From positions 14,486-78,485 of the forward strand of contig JAEYPO010000017.1 of the NCBI GenBank assembly GCA_023410595.1: a DNA stretch of 64,000 nt. The letters are read 5' to 3'. The position numbers were made by a program, and so were the translations under genes. Position 1 is the first letter of the stretch; each line of letters starts with the position of its first letter. This DNA is from Bacillota bacterium (lineage in GTDB: Bacteria > Bacillota > Clostridia > Christensenellales > SZUA-584). The notes beneath the pieces were generated by a model, which did not search any database, had not been told where the DNA came from, and saw only the letters and a program-made list of their open reading frames with translations. Positions 51,037 through 59,011 of the stretch are shown one piece after another.

Positions 51037-52281
51037 ATGGAAACTTATAAATACACAAAGAGCCATGAGCTGTTTGGCCGCGCGGCAAAGGTAATACCCG
51101 GAGGCATATACGGCCACCAGGGCCCGGCGAACGGCTGCTTCATTCCCAATACCGCGTTCCCTTATTTCTCGGAGCGCGCGAAAGGCACGTATTTCTGGGA
51201 CGTTGACGGAAACCGCTTTATAGACTACATGTGCGCGTACGGCCCGAACATACTCGGATACTGCGACGACGACGTGGATAACGCCGCAATAGAGCAGGCG
51301 AGGATAGGCAACTGCATAACAGCGCCCTCCCCTAAGCTCGTGGAGTTCGCCGAGGCGCTCGTCGATACCGTCGAGATGGCGGATTGGGCGTTCTTCATGA
51401 AGAACGGCGGCGACGCGACGTCATTTGCCATAATGATAGCCCGCGCGGCGACGAACCGCAAAAAGGTGGTACTCGTGCGCGGCAATTACCACGGCGTGGC
51501 ACCCTGGGCCCAAGGGCCGGGCTGCGGCGGCGTGATAGAGGAGGACCTTGCAAACGTGCTATATGTGGACTGGAACGACGCGCAGCAGCTCGAAGACCTC
51601 ATAAAGCAGTACCCGGGCGAGATAGCTTGCTTTCTGTCCACGCCGTACTGGCACAGCAACTTTGCGGAGAACGCTCTGCCCGCCGAAGGCTACTGGCAGG
51701 CTGTACGCAAGCTGTGCACGGACAACGGCATAGTGCTAGCGATAGACGACGTGCGCTGCGGCTTTCGTCTCGACATCTCGGGCTCGGACAGATACTTTGG
51801 ATTCAAGGCCGACCTTATATGCTTCTGCAAGGCCATAGCCAACGGCTGGAACGTATCGGCCATTTGCGGTGTCGATTCGCTGAAAAGCGCGGCTACCGAC
51901 GTGTTCTATACGGGCAGCTACTGGCTGTCCGCAGTGCCGTTCGCCGCGGGCATAGCGTGCATAGAGAAGATGAAGAAGCTGGGCGGGGCAAAAGTGCTTC
52001 TCGAATATGGAAAGAAGCTGACGGACGGCCTTGTACGGGTTGCAAAGATGAACGGCTGCACGCTCGTAGTATCAGGCGCGCCTTCGATGTTCTATCTGCG
52101 CATAGCAGACGACCCCTCGCTCAGTCTCCATCAGAGATGGGTGGCCGAGTGCGTTAAGCGCGGCGTATATATAACAAACCACCATAACCATTTTGTAAAC
52201 TACGCGTTGACGGACGAAGACTTAAAGTACACGCTAGAGGTCGCGGACGAGGCGTTCCATGCTATAAGGGCAAACAAATAA
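51037..52281 (+). CDS. Class III aminotransferase (glutamate-1-semialdehyde aminomutase-like)
   Basis: 414 aa PLP enzyme. VIPGGIYGHQG is the GSA-aminomutase-like opening, FMKNGGDATSFAIMIARAAT is the PLP phosphate region, AIDDVRCGFR carries the aspartate that pairs with the PLP nitrogen, and CFCKAIANGWNVSAI holds Schiff-base Lys265. Class III enzymes aminate aldehydes or ketones or shift amino groups. No haem genes are nearby, so a true HemL role is unlikely. It is 18 bp after the SCP2-like gene and 74 bp before the split transketolase. Confidence 0.88.
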   Translation: METYKYTKSHELFGRAAKVIPGGIYGHQGPANGCFIPNTAFPYFSERAKGTYFWDVDGNRFIDYMCAYGPNILGYCDDDVDNAAIEQARIGNCITAPSPKLVEFAEALVDTVEMADWAFFMKNGGDATSFAIMIARAATNRKKVVLVRGNYHGVAPWAQGPGCGGVIEEDLANVLYVDWNDAQQLEDLIKQYPGEIACFLSTPYWHSNFAENALPAEGYWQAVRKLCTDNGIVLAIDDVRCGFRLDISGSDRYFGFKADLICFCKAIANGWNVSAICGVDSLKSAATDVFYTGSYWLSAVPFAAGIACIEKMKKLGGAKVLLEYGKKLTDGLVRVAKMNGCTLVVSGAPSMFYLRIADDPSLSLHQRWVAECVKRGVYITNHHNHFVNYALTDEDLKYTLEVADEAFHAIRANK

Positions 52282-52355
52282 TACAGATATCGCCGCTTCG
52301 GCGGCGGACGAAAAGCCGCGAGATTTTAAGGTAAAAAGAAAGGGAGGTAAAAGCG

Positions 52356-53210
52356 ATGCCACTAACGGACAATGAACTGCTCGAGCTTGAAAACAAGGCT
52401 TGCGAGCTGCGCTGCCTTTGCGTCGACACCGTGGCCTGGGCGGGAAGCGGGCACATAGGCGGTGCGCTCAGCGCGATGGACATCTTTGTGCTGCTTTATT
52501 ACAAGTACCTTAATATCGACCCGAAGCGCCCGAACTGGGAGGACAGGGACAGGTTTATACTGAGCAAGGGGCATTCGGGCGTGGGGCACGCGCCCGTGCT
52601 GGCCGACAAAGGCTACTTCGACAAGGAACTCTTAAAAACGTACAACCACTCGGGCTCGGATTTCGGCATGCACCTCAACTCCGCTAAGGTGCCCGGCGTG
52701 GACGCATCCACCGGCTCGCTGGGGCACGGCATATCGATAGCGGTAGGCACGGCGCTCGCGGCAAGGGTGCTTGATAAGCCTTTCAGGACGTACTGCCTGC
52801 TGGGCGACGGCGAATGCGACGAAGGCCAGGTGTGGGAGGCGGCCATGGCGGCGTCGCACTACAACACTACGAACCTTTTGATATTCGTGGACAGGAACCG
52901 CTTCATGATAGACGGGCCTACGGAGAGCGTAATGAAACTCGAGCCGTTCGCGGAGAAATGGAAAGCGTTCGGGTTTATCGTAAAGCAGGTAAACGGGCAC
53001 AGCTTAAAAGAGCTTTCCGCCGCCATAGAATACGCGCTGCAGGAGAAAACGGCTCCCGTCGTCATAATAGCCGACACGGTGAAGGGCTGCGGCGTGGATT
53101 TCATAGAAGACAAGGCTGTATCGCATTATATGGGGCTTGACGACGAGAACATACGGCGTGCGAAGGAAAGCATCAGACGATACCATGAAAACAGGGTGAA
53201 AGGAGCGTAG
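52356..53210 (+). CDS. Transketolase, N-terminal subunit
   Basis: 284 aa. SKGHSGVGHAPVLADKG, STGSLGHGISIAVGTALA and the TPP/metal motif GDGECDEGQVWEAAMAASHYN (cited in parts, from Gly150) are the pyrophosphate-binding half of transketolase. RBS GGGAGG is 8 nt before the ATG. It forms a heterodimer with the next gene product and transfers two-carbon units or, in biosynthetic variants, joins ketol units to aldehydes. Split transketolases of this type are common in clostridia and in secondary metabolite clusters. Confidence 0.92.
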   Translation: MPLTDNELLELENKACELRCLCVDTVAWAGSGHIGGALSAMDIFVLLYYKYLNIDPKRPNWEDRDRFILSKGHSGVGHAPVLADKGYFDKELLKTYNHSGSDFGMHLNSAKVPGVDASTGSLGHGISIAVGTALAARVLDKPFRTYCLLGDGECDEGQVWEAAMAASHYNTTNLLIFVDRNRFMIDGPTESVMKLEPFAEKWKAFGFIVKQVNGHSLKELSAAIEYALQEKTAPVVIIADTVKGCGVDFIEDKAVSHYMGLDDENIRRAKESIRRYHENRVKGA

Positions 53211-53214
53211 AGCC

Positions 53215-54219
53215 ATGGGCGGAATGAATTACGACGTCTACAGTCAGATAAAGCTTCAGACGGCCGAGATATACGGAAACACGCTTTGCGAGCTTGCGGC
53301 TGAGCATCCCGATATAGTAGGGCTTTCGGCGGACCTCGCCAAGTCCACGAAGATAGGGCTGATGCAGGAGAAGTTCCCCGAGAGATTTTTCAATGTGGGC
53401 ATAGCGGAACAGAACATGTTCGGCATAGCCGCCGGCATGGCCAAGGCGGGGCTTACGCCCTTTGTATCAACGTTCGCCATATTTACTTCGATGCGCGGCC
53501 TCGACCAGGTCCATACTGATATCTGCTATCAGAATGTAAACGTGAAGATGATGGGTACGCACGCGGGGCTATCGTTCGGCGCGGCGGGAACGACGCACCA
53601 CTGCACCGAGGATATCTCCATAATGCGCACTATGGCTAACTGCAAGGTAATTGTGCCCGCCGACGGATTCGAGGCGGCAAACGCCGTGCGGGCTGCCTAC
53701 GATATACCGGGGCCGGTATACATACGGATAAACCGCGGGTTTGACAGGCTCGTATATGAGAATGGCGACTACGGGTTTGAGTTCGGCAAGGCGCATACTA
53801 TGACGGAAGGTACGGACATAACGATAATAGCTTGCGGGGCGTGTGTGTATCAGGCGGTGGAAGCGGCGGCGGTGCTCAAAAGCGACGGCATAAAAGCGCG
53901 CGTTATAAACATGCACACTATAAAGCCCATAGATAAAGAGGCGATACTCAAGGCGGTGGAGGAGACGCGGCGCATCGTGACGGTGGAAGACCACAACGTA
54001 ATAGGCGGCCTCGGCAGCGCGGTCGCGGAGGTAGTGGCGGAATCAGGCAAGACATGCGCGTTCACAAGGCTCGGCATACCCGACTGCTTCTCGATGATAG
54101 GGCTACACGAGGACATAATGGCGTTTTACAAGATAGACACGAACGGCATAGTGGAAAACGTACGCGCTCTGTTAAATAGGGAGATAGAGGAAGACGAAGA
54201 CTGGACGGACGAGGTGTAG
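53215..54219 (+). CDS. Transketolase, C-terminal subunit
   Basis: 334 aa. The pyrimidine-binding half: LSADLAKSTKIGLMQEKFP, NVGIAEQNMFGIAAGMA with catalytic Glu65, and GTHAGLSFGAAGTTHHCTED (in parts); the C-terminal domain has TVEDHNVIGGLGSAVAEV. It starts 4 bp after the N-terminal subunit gene, with AAGGAG before the ATG, so the two are made together. It ends 4 bp before the second SCP2-like gene. Confidence 0.92.
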   Translation: MGGMNYDVYSQIKLQTAEIYGNTLCELAAEHPDIVGLSADLAKSTKIGLMQEKFPERFFNVGIAEQNMFGIAAGMAKAGLTPFVSTFAIFTSMRGLDQVHTDICYQNVNVKMMGTHAGLSFGAAGTTHHCTEDISIMRTMANCKVIVPADGFEAANAVRAAYDIPGPVYIRINRGFDRLVYENGDYGFEFGKAHTMTEGTDITIIACGACVYQAVEAAAVLKSDGIKARVINMHTIKPIDKEAILKAVEETRRIVTVEDHNVIGGLGSAVAEVVAESGKTCAFTRLGIPDCFSMIGLHEDIMAFYKIDTNGIVENVRALLNREIEEDEDWTDEV

Positions 54220-54223
54220 CGCT

Positions 54224-55009
54224 ATGGCAAAACAGGAAGATATATATGCAAACAAGATACTGCTTTATGCCGTGCTGCCCGTAATAAAAGTCATCGTGGA
54301 GAGCAGGGAGAACTTTTCAAAATCGTTTGCGGGCAAAAACTGTATAGTGCAGTTCTCCGCGCTTAATGACGGCGTAAAGACGGGCATGCATTTCGTTATA
54401 GAAAACGGCGCGTTCACCGTGAAGCTCGAAACGGCGGAGAAGCCGGACCTTGAGTTTGAGTTCCCGAATATTGCGCACTTCAACAGGTTTTTCACGGGCA
54501 AGACGAAGAAGCTCCCTAAGATAAGGGGCATGAGGCACTTAGGGCTGCTGCTCGCGGTACTGAAGGTGCTGCTCTACATGCCTGGGCTGCTGCTCACCGA
54601 TAAGCCGCACGAGAAGCAGGAGGAGAAGGAGCTGTATGTAAAGCTGATGTTTTACATCGCCACGTCGGGCATAAGCCAGCTTAACCATGCCGGACATCCA
54701 ACCGTCGCTGCGTGGACGAAGTACAGCCCCGACCGTATCATACAGATGGAGGTAGCCGGCAGGCCGGAGTTCGCCGCGTACCTGCGAGTTAAGCTCGGCA
54801 AAACGAAAGCCGCGCGCGGCAGGTACGAGAAGTCAAAGCCGTTCCTTACAATGCTGTTCGATTCCATCGACAGCGCCATGCGCATCGTTATGGGCGTGGA
54901 GGACATGATATCCGCGACAGAGAAGGGCCATGTAGTGCTGCAAGGGCCGCCGGAGATAGGCGTGGAGGTAGGCGGGCTAATGTTCACAGTCGCCGCGTAC
55001 ACGAAATAG
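54224..55009 (+). CDS. Bipartite SCP2-like protein B
   Basis: 261 aa. Layout as in the protein at 50260-51018: a first SCP2-like half (~35-95; CIVQFSALNDGVKTGMHFVI, FEFPNIAHFNRFFTGK), a central helix rich in Lys/Leu (~100-135, LLLAVLKVLLYMPGLLL), and a second half (~150-261; IIQMEVAGRPEFAAYLRVKL, MISATEKGHVVLQGPPE). Sequence identity with protein A is low by eye but the order of elements is the same. It is tightly coupled to the transketolase genes, so it probably handles a substrate or product of that enzyme. Confidence 0.6.
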   Translation: MAKQEDIYANKILLYAVLPVIKVIVESRENFSKSFAGKNCIVQFSALNDGVKTGMHFVIENGAFTVKLETAEKPDLEFEFPNIAHFNRFFTGKTKKLPKIRGMRHLGLLLAVLKVLLYMPGLLLTDKPHEKQEEKELYVKLMFYIATSGISQLNHAGHPTVAAWTKYSPDRIIQMEVAGRPEFAAYLRVKLGKTKAARGRYEKSKPFLTMLFDSIDSAMRIVMGVEDMISATEKGHVVLQGPPEIGVEVGGLMFTVAAYTK

Positions 55010-55034
55010 GCTTTTCCTCCGGCCTCCGCCAATA

Positions 55035-55064
55035 TTGACACCTGCGCGCGGATAAATGTAATAT
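55035..55064 (+). promoter_or_regulatory. Predicted promoter of the TetR gene
   Basis: TTGACA (55035-55040) and TAATAT (55059-55064) are 18 nt apart, so the regulator can be expressed apart from the genes it follows. Confidence 0.65.
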
Positions 55065-55095
55065 AAGAAACAACACGATTTTGGAGGCATAGCAG

Positions 55096-55770
55096 TTGGC
55101 GGAAAAAGCGGTGAGAGAGAAACAGCACGTTTTTCATAAGGACACGTTTGACAAAACGACGGCGGAGCGCCGCCAGCGCGTATTAGACGTAGCGGTGTCA
55201 GAGTTCGCCGCGCGGGGCTACAGCGCCACGAACATAAACGACATAGCGAAAAAGGCGGGCGTAAGCATAGGCGCGATGTACAGCTATTTCGCGTCCAAGG
55301 AAGATTTGTACCTCGCGGTAGTCAACAGCGCTTATACGCTGCTGGAAACAGTACTCAGTGAAGAGCGGGCAAAACACGCCGATATATTTTCGCTGCTCGA
55401 AGGCATGCTTGCGGCTTCGCGCGAATACGCGCTCCGCTGTCCCGAACTCAATCAGGTTTACTTAGACCTTACTACGCAGGGGCTCTCGCAAATGGCTTCG
55501 AGGCTTTCCAACAAGCTTGAGTCCATCACCGTGCAGCTTTACAGGGACGCGCTGCGGCAGGCGAAAGAGCAGGGGCAGATAGCGGCGGACATCGACGAAG
55601 AGTCGGCCGCGCTGTTTATCGACAACACGTTCGTTATGTACCAGTTCTCTTTTTCGGTGGATTACTATAAAGAGAGGATGAAGATATTCCTCGGCGGCAA
55701 AGCGTGCAACGATACGGCCGGAGTCGAAAAAAGCCTGATGGGATTTATCCGCAAAGCGCTGCAGTCGTAA
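55096..55770 (+). CDS. TetR/AcrR-family transcription regulator
   Basis: 224 aa, TTG start with GGAGG 8 nt upstream. The helix-turn-helix is at ~32-75 (RVLDVAVSEFAARGYSATN, INDIAKKAGVSIGAMYSYFASKEDLY in parts). The C-terminal ligand domain (~90-215) contains ALFIDNTFVMYQFSFSVDYY. It follows the cluster genes in the same direction. The palindrome at 48873-48890 in front of ald is a likely operator; the ligand may be an apolar product of the pathway. Confidence 0.92.
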   Translation: MAEKAVREKQHVFHKDTFDKTTAERRQRVLDVAVSEFAARGYSATNINDIAKKAGVSIGAMYSYFASKEDLYLAVVNSAYTLLETVLSEERAKHADIFSLLEGMLAASREYALRCPELNQVYLDLTTQGLSQMASRLSNKLESITVQLYRDALRQAKEQGQIAADIDEESAALFIDNTFVMYQFSFSVDYYKERMKIFLGGKACNDTAGVEKSLMGFIRKALQS

Positions 55771-55894
55771 TCTTGTAAACGCATATCATATACCATATTA
55801 ACAAATTGGTTCTCTTAAAACATATACGTTTTGGTACTTTTAACTATTTATACTTGCTGTATCATTGAATCATCAAGGCAGGAGGTGATTTATT

Positions 55895-56866
55895 TTGGAT
55901 ATGACAAGAAAACTGGGGCGTTCCGATATCGACGCGGGCATGATAGGCATAGGCTGCTGGGCTATAGGCGGCGACAGCTACGGTGAGATCGACGACAACG
56001 AGTCGATACGCGCGATACGCCGTGCGCTCGATCTGGGAGTTAAGCTTATAGATACCGCAAATTGCTACGGCTCAGGGCACAGCGAGACCGTCGTAGGCAG
56101 CGCGCTGGCCGGCAGGCGGCATGAGGCCGTAATAGCCACAAAATTCGGGTTTGGCGAAGAGTGTGAGCTTGTAAGCAAAGGCGGCAGGGAATGTACCGAA
56201 GCTGTTAAGCGGGCGTGCGAGCAGTCGCTTAAACGGCTTAATACGGACTATATTGACCTGTACCAGCTGCATCAGGGAGCGCTGGATGGCGCGCCGGTAG
56301 ACGATGTTATAAAGGCTCTGGAAGAGCTGCTCAGCGCGGGCAAGATACGCGCTTTTGGCTGGAGCACCGACACGCCGGAGAACGCCCGCCGCTTTGCGGG
56401 GCTGGAGCACTGCGCGGCCATACAGTACCAGCTTAACATGTTTTACGACAACGCGGAGATCACGCGCATATGCGAAGAAAGCGGTGTTACGGGCTTAGTG
56501 CGCGGGCCTCTCGCTATGGGCTCTCTGACGGGAAAGTACAACGCCGCGCCTGCGCTGGGAGACACAGATGTAAGGGGCAGAAATATTATCTGGGTGCCGT
56601 ATTTCAGCGACGGGAAGATGCGGCCTGAATTCACGGAAAAGCTTGATGCTGTGCGCGGGATACTTACGAGCGGGGGACGCACGCTCGCGCAGGGGGCCTT
56701 GGCGTGGATATGGGCAAAGAGTAAAAACGCCGTTCCTATCCCCGGATTCAAGAGCGTGAAGCAGGTAGAGGAAAACACAGGAGCGCTCAAGTTTGGGCCC
56801 TTGGAGCCCGGCCAGATGAAAGAAATAGCAAGCCTAATTCCTCCGCTTGCATGGACACAGATGTAA
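55895..56866 (+). CDS. Aldo/keto reductase
   Basis: 323 aa, TTG start with AGGAGG 9 nt upstream (ATG at 55901 is too far from it). The catalytic tetrad is present: Asp53, Tyr58 (DTANCYG), Lys83 (ATKFGF) and His126 (YQLHQG). GSLTGKYN and PIPGFKSVKQVEEN are the later NAD(P)H-binding parts. It reduces aldehydes or ketones of sugars or small carbonyls. It stands alone between the TetR gene and a terminator; a link to the cluster before it is possible but unproven. Confidence 0.92.
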   Translation: MDMTRKLGRSDIDAGMIGIGCWAIGGDSYGEIDDNESIRAIRRALDLGVKLIDTANCYGSGHSETVVGSALAGRRHEAVIATKFGFGEECELVSKGGRECTEAVKRACEQSLKRLNTDYIDLYQLHQGALDGAPVDDVIKALEELLSAGKIRAFGWSTDTPENARRFAGLEHCAAIQYQLNMFYDNAEITRICEESGVTGLVRGPLAMGSLTGKYNAAPALGDTDVRGRNIIWVPYFSDGKMRPEFTEKLDAVRGILTSGGRTLAQGALAWIWAKSKNAVPIPGFKSVKQVEENTGALKFGPLEPGQMKEIASLIPPLAWTQM

Positions 56867-56887
56867 TTGAGATAATAAAGCAATTCT

Positions 56888-56920
56888 GCCGACAGACCGC
56901 ACAGATCTGCCGGCTTTTTT
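56888..56920 (+). terminator. Rho-independent terminator after the aldo/keto reductase gene
   Basis: GCCGACAGA (56888-56896) pairs with TCTGCCGGC (56906-56914) with one mismatch, followed by six T. Confidence 0.8.
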
Positions 56921-57042
56921 GTGTCAGTGTTAACCAGGGGTAAAAAAAGGGTCAAGAAGCGAAAACAGACAAAGAGAAATTATGGTATAATAACATTTAA
57001 GCAATATAAGTTTTTTAAGTGGTGGGGATTAAGGAGTGTATC

Positions 57043-57918
57043 ATGAAAAACGCATGTTGTGAAAGTATGATGCTTTTATCAGCCGCTTTGCTTCTGACTG
57101 CTCTTTGCCTGATATCCGGCTGCGGCAGTCAGCCGATTGCTCCCTCCAGGGTTTCCTTGACGAAGATAACAGAGCAAGTAACCCCCGAAGCCACGGTGCA
57201 GATATTCGGCAAGGTGTCGGATAACGGAGACATTAAGATAAACGACAGTGTGCTTACAGAAATACAAACGAAAGAGTACGTGTTCCCCGAAGCTCCTACG
57301 ATATTGATATACCATACGCACGCGACGGAAGCGTTCCTGCAGGATGAGAATTACACGTATGAGGAATCGGCCGAGTGGCGCACGGAAGACAACGGGAAGA
57401 ATATCGTCCATGTGGGCGACGCGTTAAAGACAGAGCTTGAGCTGCTTGGCTTTAACGTTATCCACGATACTGCAAACGTAGAGCCCCCCGAGCTTACGAG
57501 CGCGTACAACCGCTCGCTGGAAGTGATGAAAAAGTACAAGGACGTCGATATATACCTCGATGTGCACAGAAACGCCGCCGACCCCGAAACCGTACAGAAT
57601 AACTCTGTTGCTGTAGACGGCAAGAGCTGCGCAAAGCTGTTTTTCGTCGTAGGCACGGGTGTCGGTACGTACGAGGGAGAGTATGACGCAGAGCCCGACT
57701 GGAAGGCGAACTACGCGTTTGCGCTGTCGGTGCAGGATAAAGTCGAACAAAACGCACCGGGCATAATGAAGCCTATACGTACGAAGGTGGGAAGATACAA
57801 CCAGCACATGGGCATGTGCCTGCTGGCGGAGGTGGGCAACAACGCTAATACCATGGAGGAAGTGCTCAATACGCTGCCTTATTTTACTGAAGCCTTAAGC
57901 GAGGTAATAAAGTTTTAG
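57043..57918 (+). CDS. spoIIP: Stage II sporulation protein P (SpoIIP)-like lipoprotein
   Basis: 291 aa. A signal segment ends in the lipobox ISGC. The SpoIIP domain shows ILIYHTHATEAFL, GDALKTELELLGF, DVHRNAA and CLLAEVGNNANTMEE, which supply the metal-binding and catalytic residues of this amidase/endopeptidase. SpoIIP works with SpoIID and SpoIIM to thin the septal wall at engulfment. The family protein is often longer and has an N-terminal helix rather than a lipobox, so this may be a variant. ATG 57043 has AAGGAG 6 nt upstream. Confidence 0.85.
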   Translation: MKNACCESMMLLSAALLLTALCLISGCGSQPIAPSRVSLTKITEQVTPEATVQIFGKVSDNGDIKINDSVLTEIQTKEYVFPEAPTILIYHTHATEAFLQDENYTYEESAEWRTEDNGKNIVHVGDALKTELELLGFNVIHDTANVEPPELTSAYNRSLEVMKKYKDVDIYLDVHRNAADPETVQNNSVAVDGKSCAKLFFVVGTGVGTYEGEYDAEPDWKANYAFALSVQDKVEQNAPGIMKPIRTKVGRYNQHMGMCLLAEVGNNANTMEEVLNTLPYFTEALSEVIKF

Positions 57919-58025
57919 CGGCGCTTATTAGTCGGAAAAGCAGGCCGGACGCCATACAGCTCTTGCAAAGGGGGCGGCTTATCCGGTAAAGTAATTGTAA
58001 TATTTATTTTATAGAGGGAGACGTT

Positions 58026-58940
58026 ATGGACAGCAAAAGGATACTTGTTATTGGCAGCCTTAACATGGACATCGTTTTAAGCCTGCACCACATGCCGCAG
58101 CCCGGAGAAACCATTATAGCGCGAGACAAGAGCGAGCACCCGGGGGGCAAGGGAGCGAATCAGGCGTTCGCGGCGGCAAGGCTGGGCGGCAATATCGCAA
58201 TGATAGGCAGAGTCGGCTCGGACAAGTACGGAGAGACGCTTGTTTCGAATCTGAAAAACGCGGGCGCAGACACGAGCGGCATAATAATGCAGCCGGATAC
58301 GGATACCGGCCTTGCGTTTATATATGTCGATGAAAAAGGAGAGAACTCGATAGTCGTGGCAAGCGGGGCGAACGCTTTGCTTACGCCGCAGGATATACGC
58401 GATATGGAGCGGCTGCTTAATGCATGCGACATCGTGCTTGTTCAGCTTGAAATACCGTATGAAACGGTCGCTTATGTTATAGAGGAGGCCCGCCGCAAGG
58501 GCAAGACCGTAATGCTTAACCCCGCGCCCGTAATGAAGGGGCTCGAAGGCCTTATAAAAATGACAGATATACTGACGCCCAACGAGTGCGAACTTGAAGA
58601 GCTCTCGGGCGTAAAGGCCGATAGTATGGAGAGTATAGAAAGCGGCGCGAAAGCGCTGATAGAAAAAGGCGCGGGCTCGGTCATCGTGACGCTGGGCGAA
58701 AAAGGAGCGCTGCTTGTCGATAGGGACAGAGCGAGGCTTTTCCCCGCAAAGAAAGTAAAAGCGGTGGACACGACGGCCGCGGGCGACGCGTTTTCGGCGG
58801 CGGTTTGTGTCGCGTTGGCGGAAGGCAGGAGCATAGACGACGCCATAATGTTTGCCAACAACGTGTCGGGCATAGTCGTTACACGCATGGGGGCTCAGCC
58901 TTCTATACCGTGCCGCCGCGAAGTGGACGAGCTAAAATGA
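58026..58940 (+). CDS. rbsK: Ribokinase (PfkB family)
   Basis: 304 aa. The opening GSLNMDIVLSL, the GGKGANQAFAAARLGG sugar-binding signature and DTTAAGDAFSAAVCVAL with catalytic Asp254 are those of ribokinase. It phosphorylates D-ribose at O5 with ATP, allowing use of pentose in the pentose phosphate pathway. GAGGGAG lies a few bases before the ATG. A PFK gene follows 71 bp later. Confidence 0.92.
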   Translation: MDSKRILVIGSLNMDIVLSLHHMPQPGETIIARDKSEHPGGKGANQAFAAARLGGNIAMIGRVGSDKYGETLVSNLKNAGADTSGIIMQPDTDTGLAFIYVDEKGENSIVVASGANALLTPQDIRDMERLLNACDIVLVQLEIPYETVAYVIEEARRKGKTVMLNPAPVMKGLEGLIKMTDILTPNECELEELSGVKADSMESIESGAKALIEKGAGSVIVTLGEKGALLVDRDRARLFPAKKVKAVDTTAAGDAFSAAVCVALAEGRSIDDAIMFANNVSGIVVTRMGAQPSIPCRREVDELK

Positions 58941-59011
58941 GGCGCCATTGGATTTATCCGGTTATGCAGGCCGGAAAGACCGTATAGCATATATTATTTT
59001 TCGGAGGGGAC

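Noticed and set aside
51037..52281. HemL (glutamate-1-semialdehyde aminomutase) for haem synthesis
   Set aside because: No other haem genes are near; the neighbours are transketolase and SCP2-like genes, so a different substrate is more likely.
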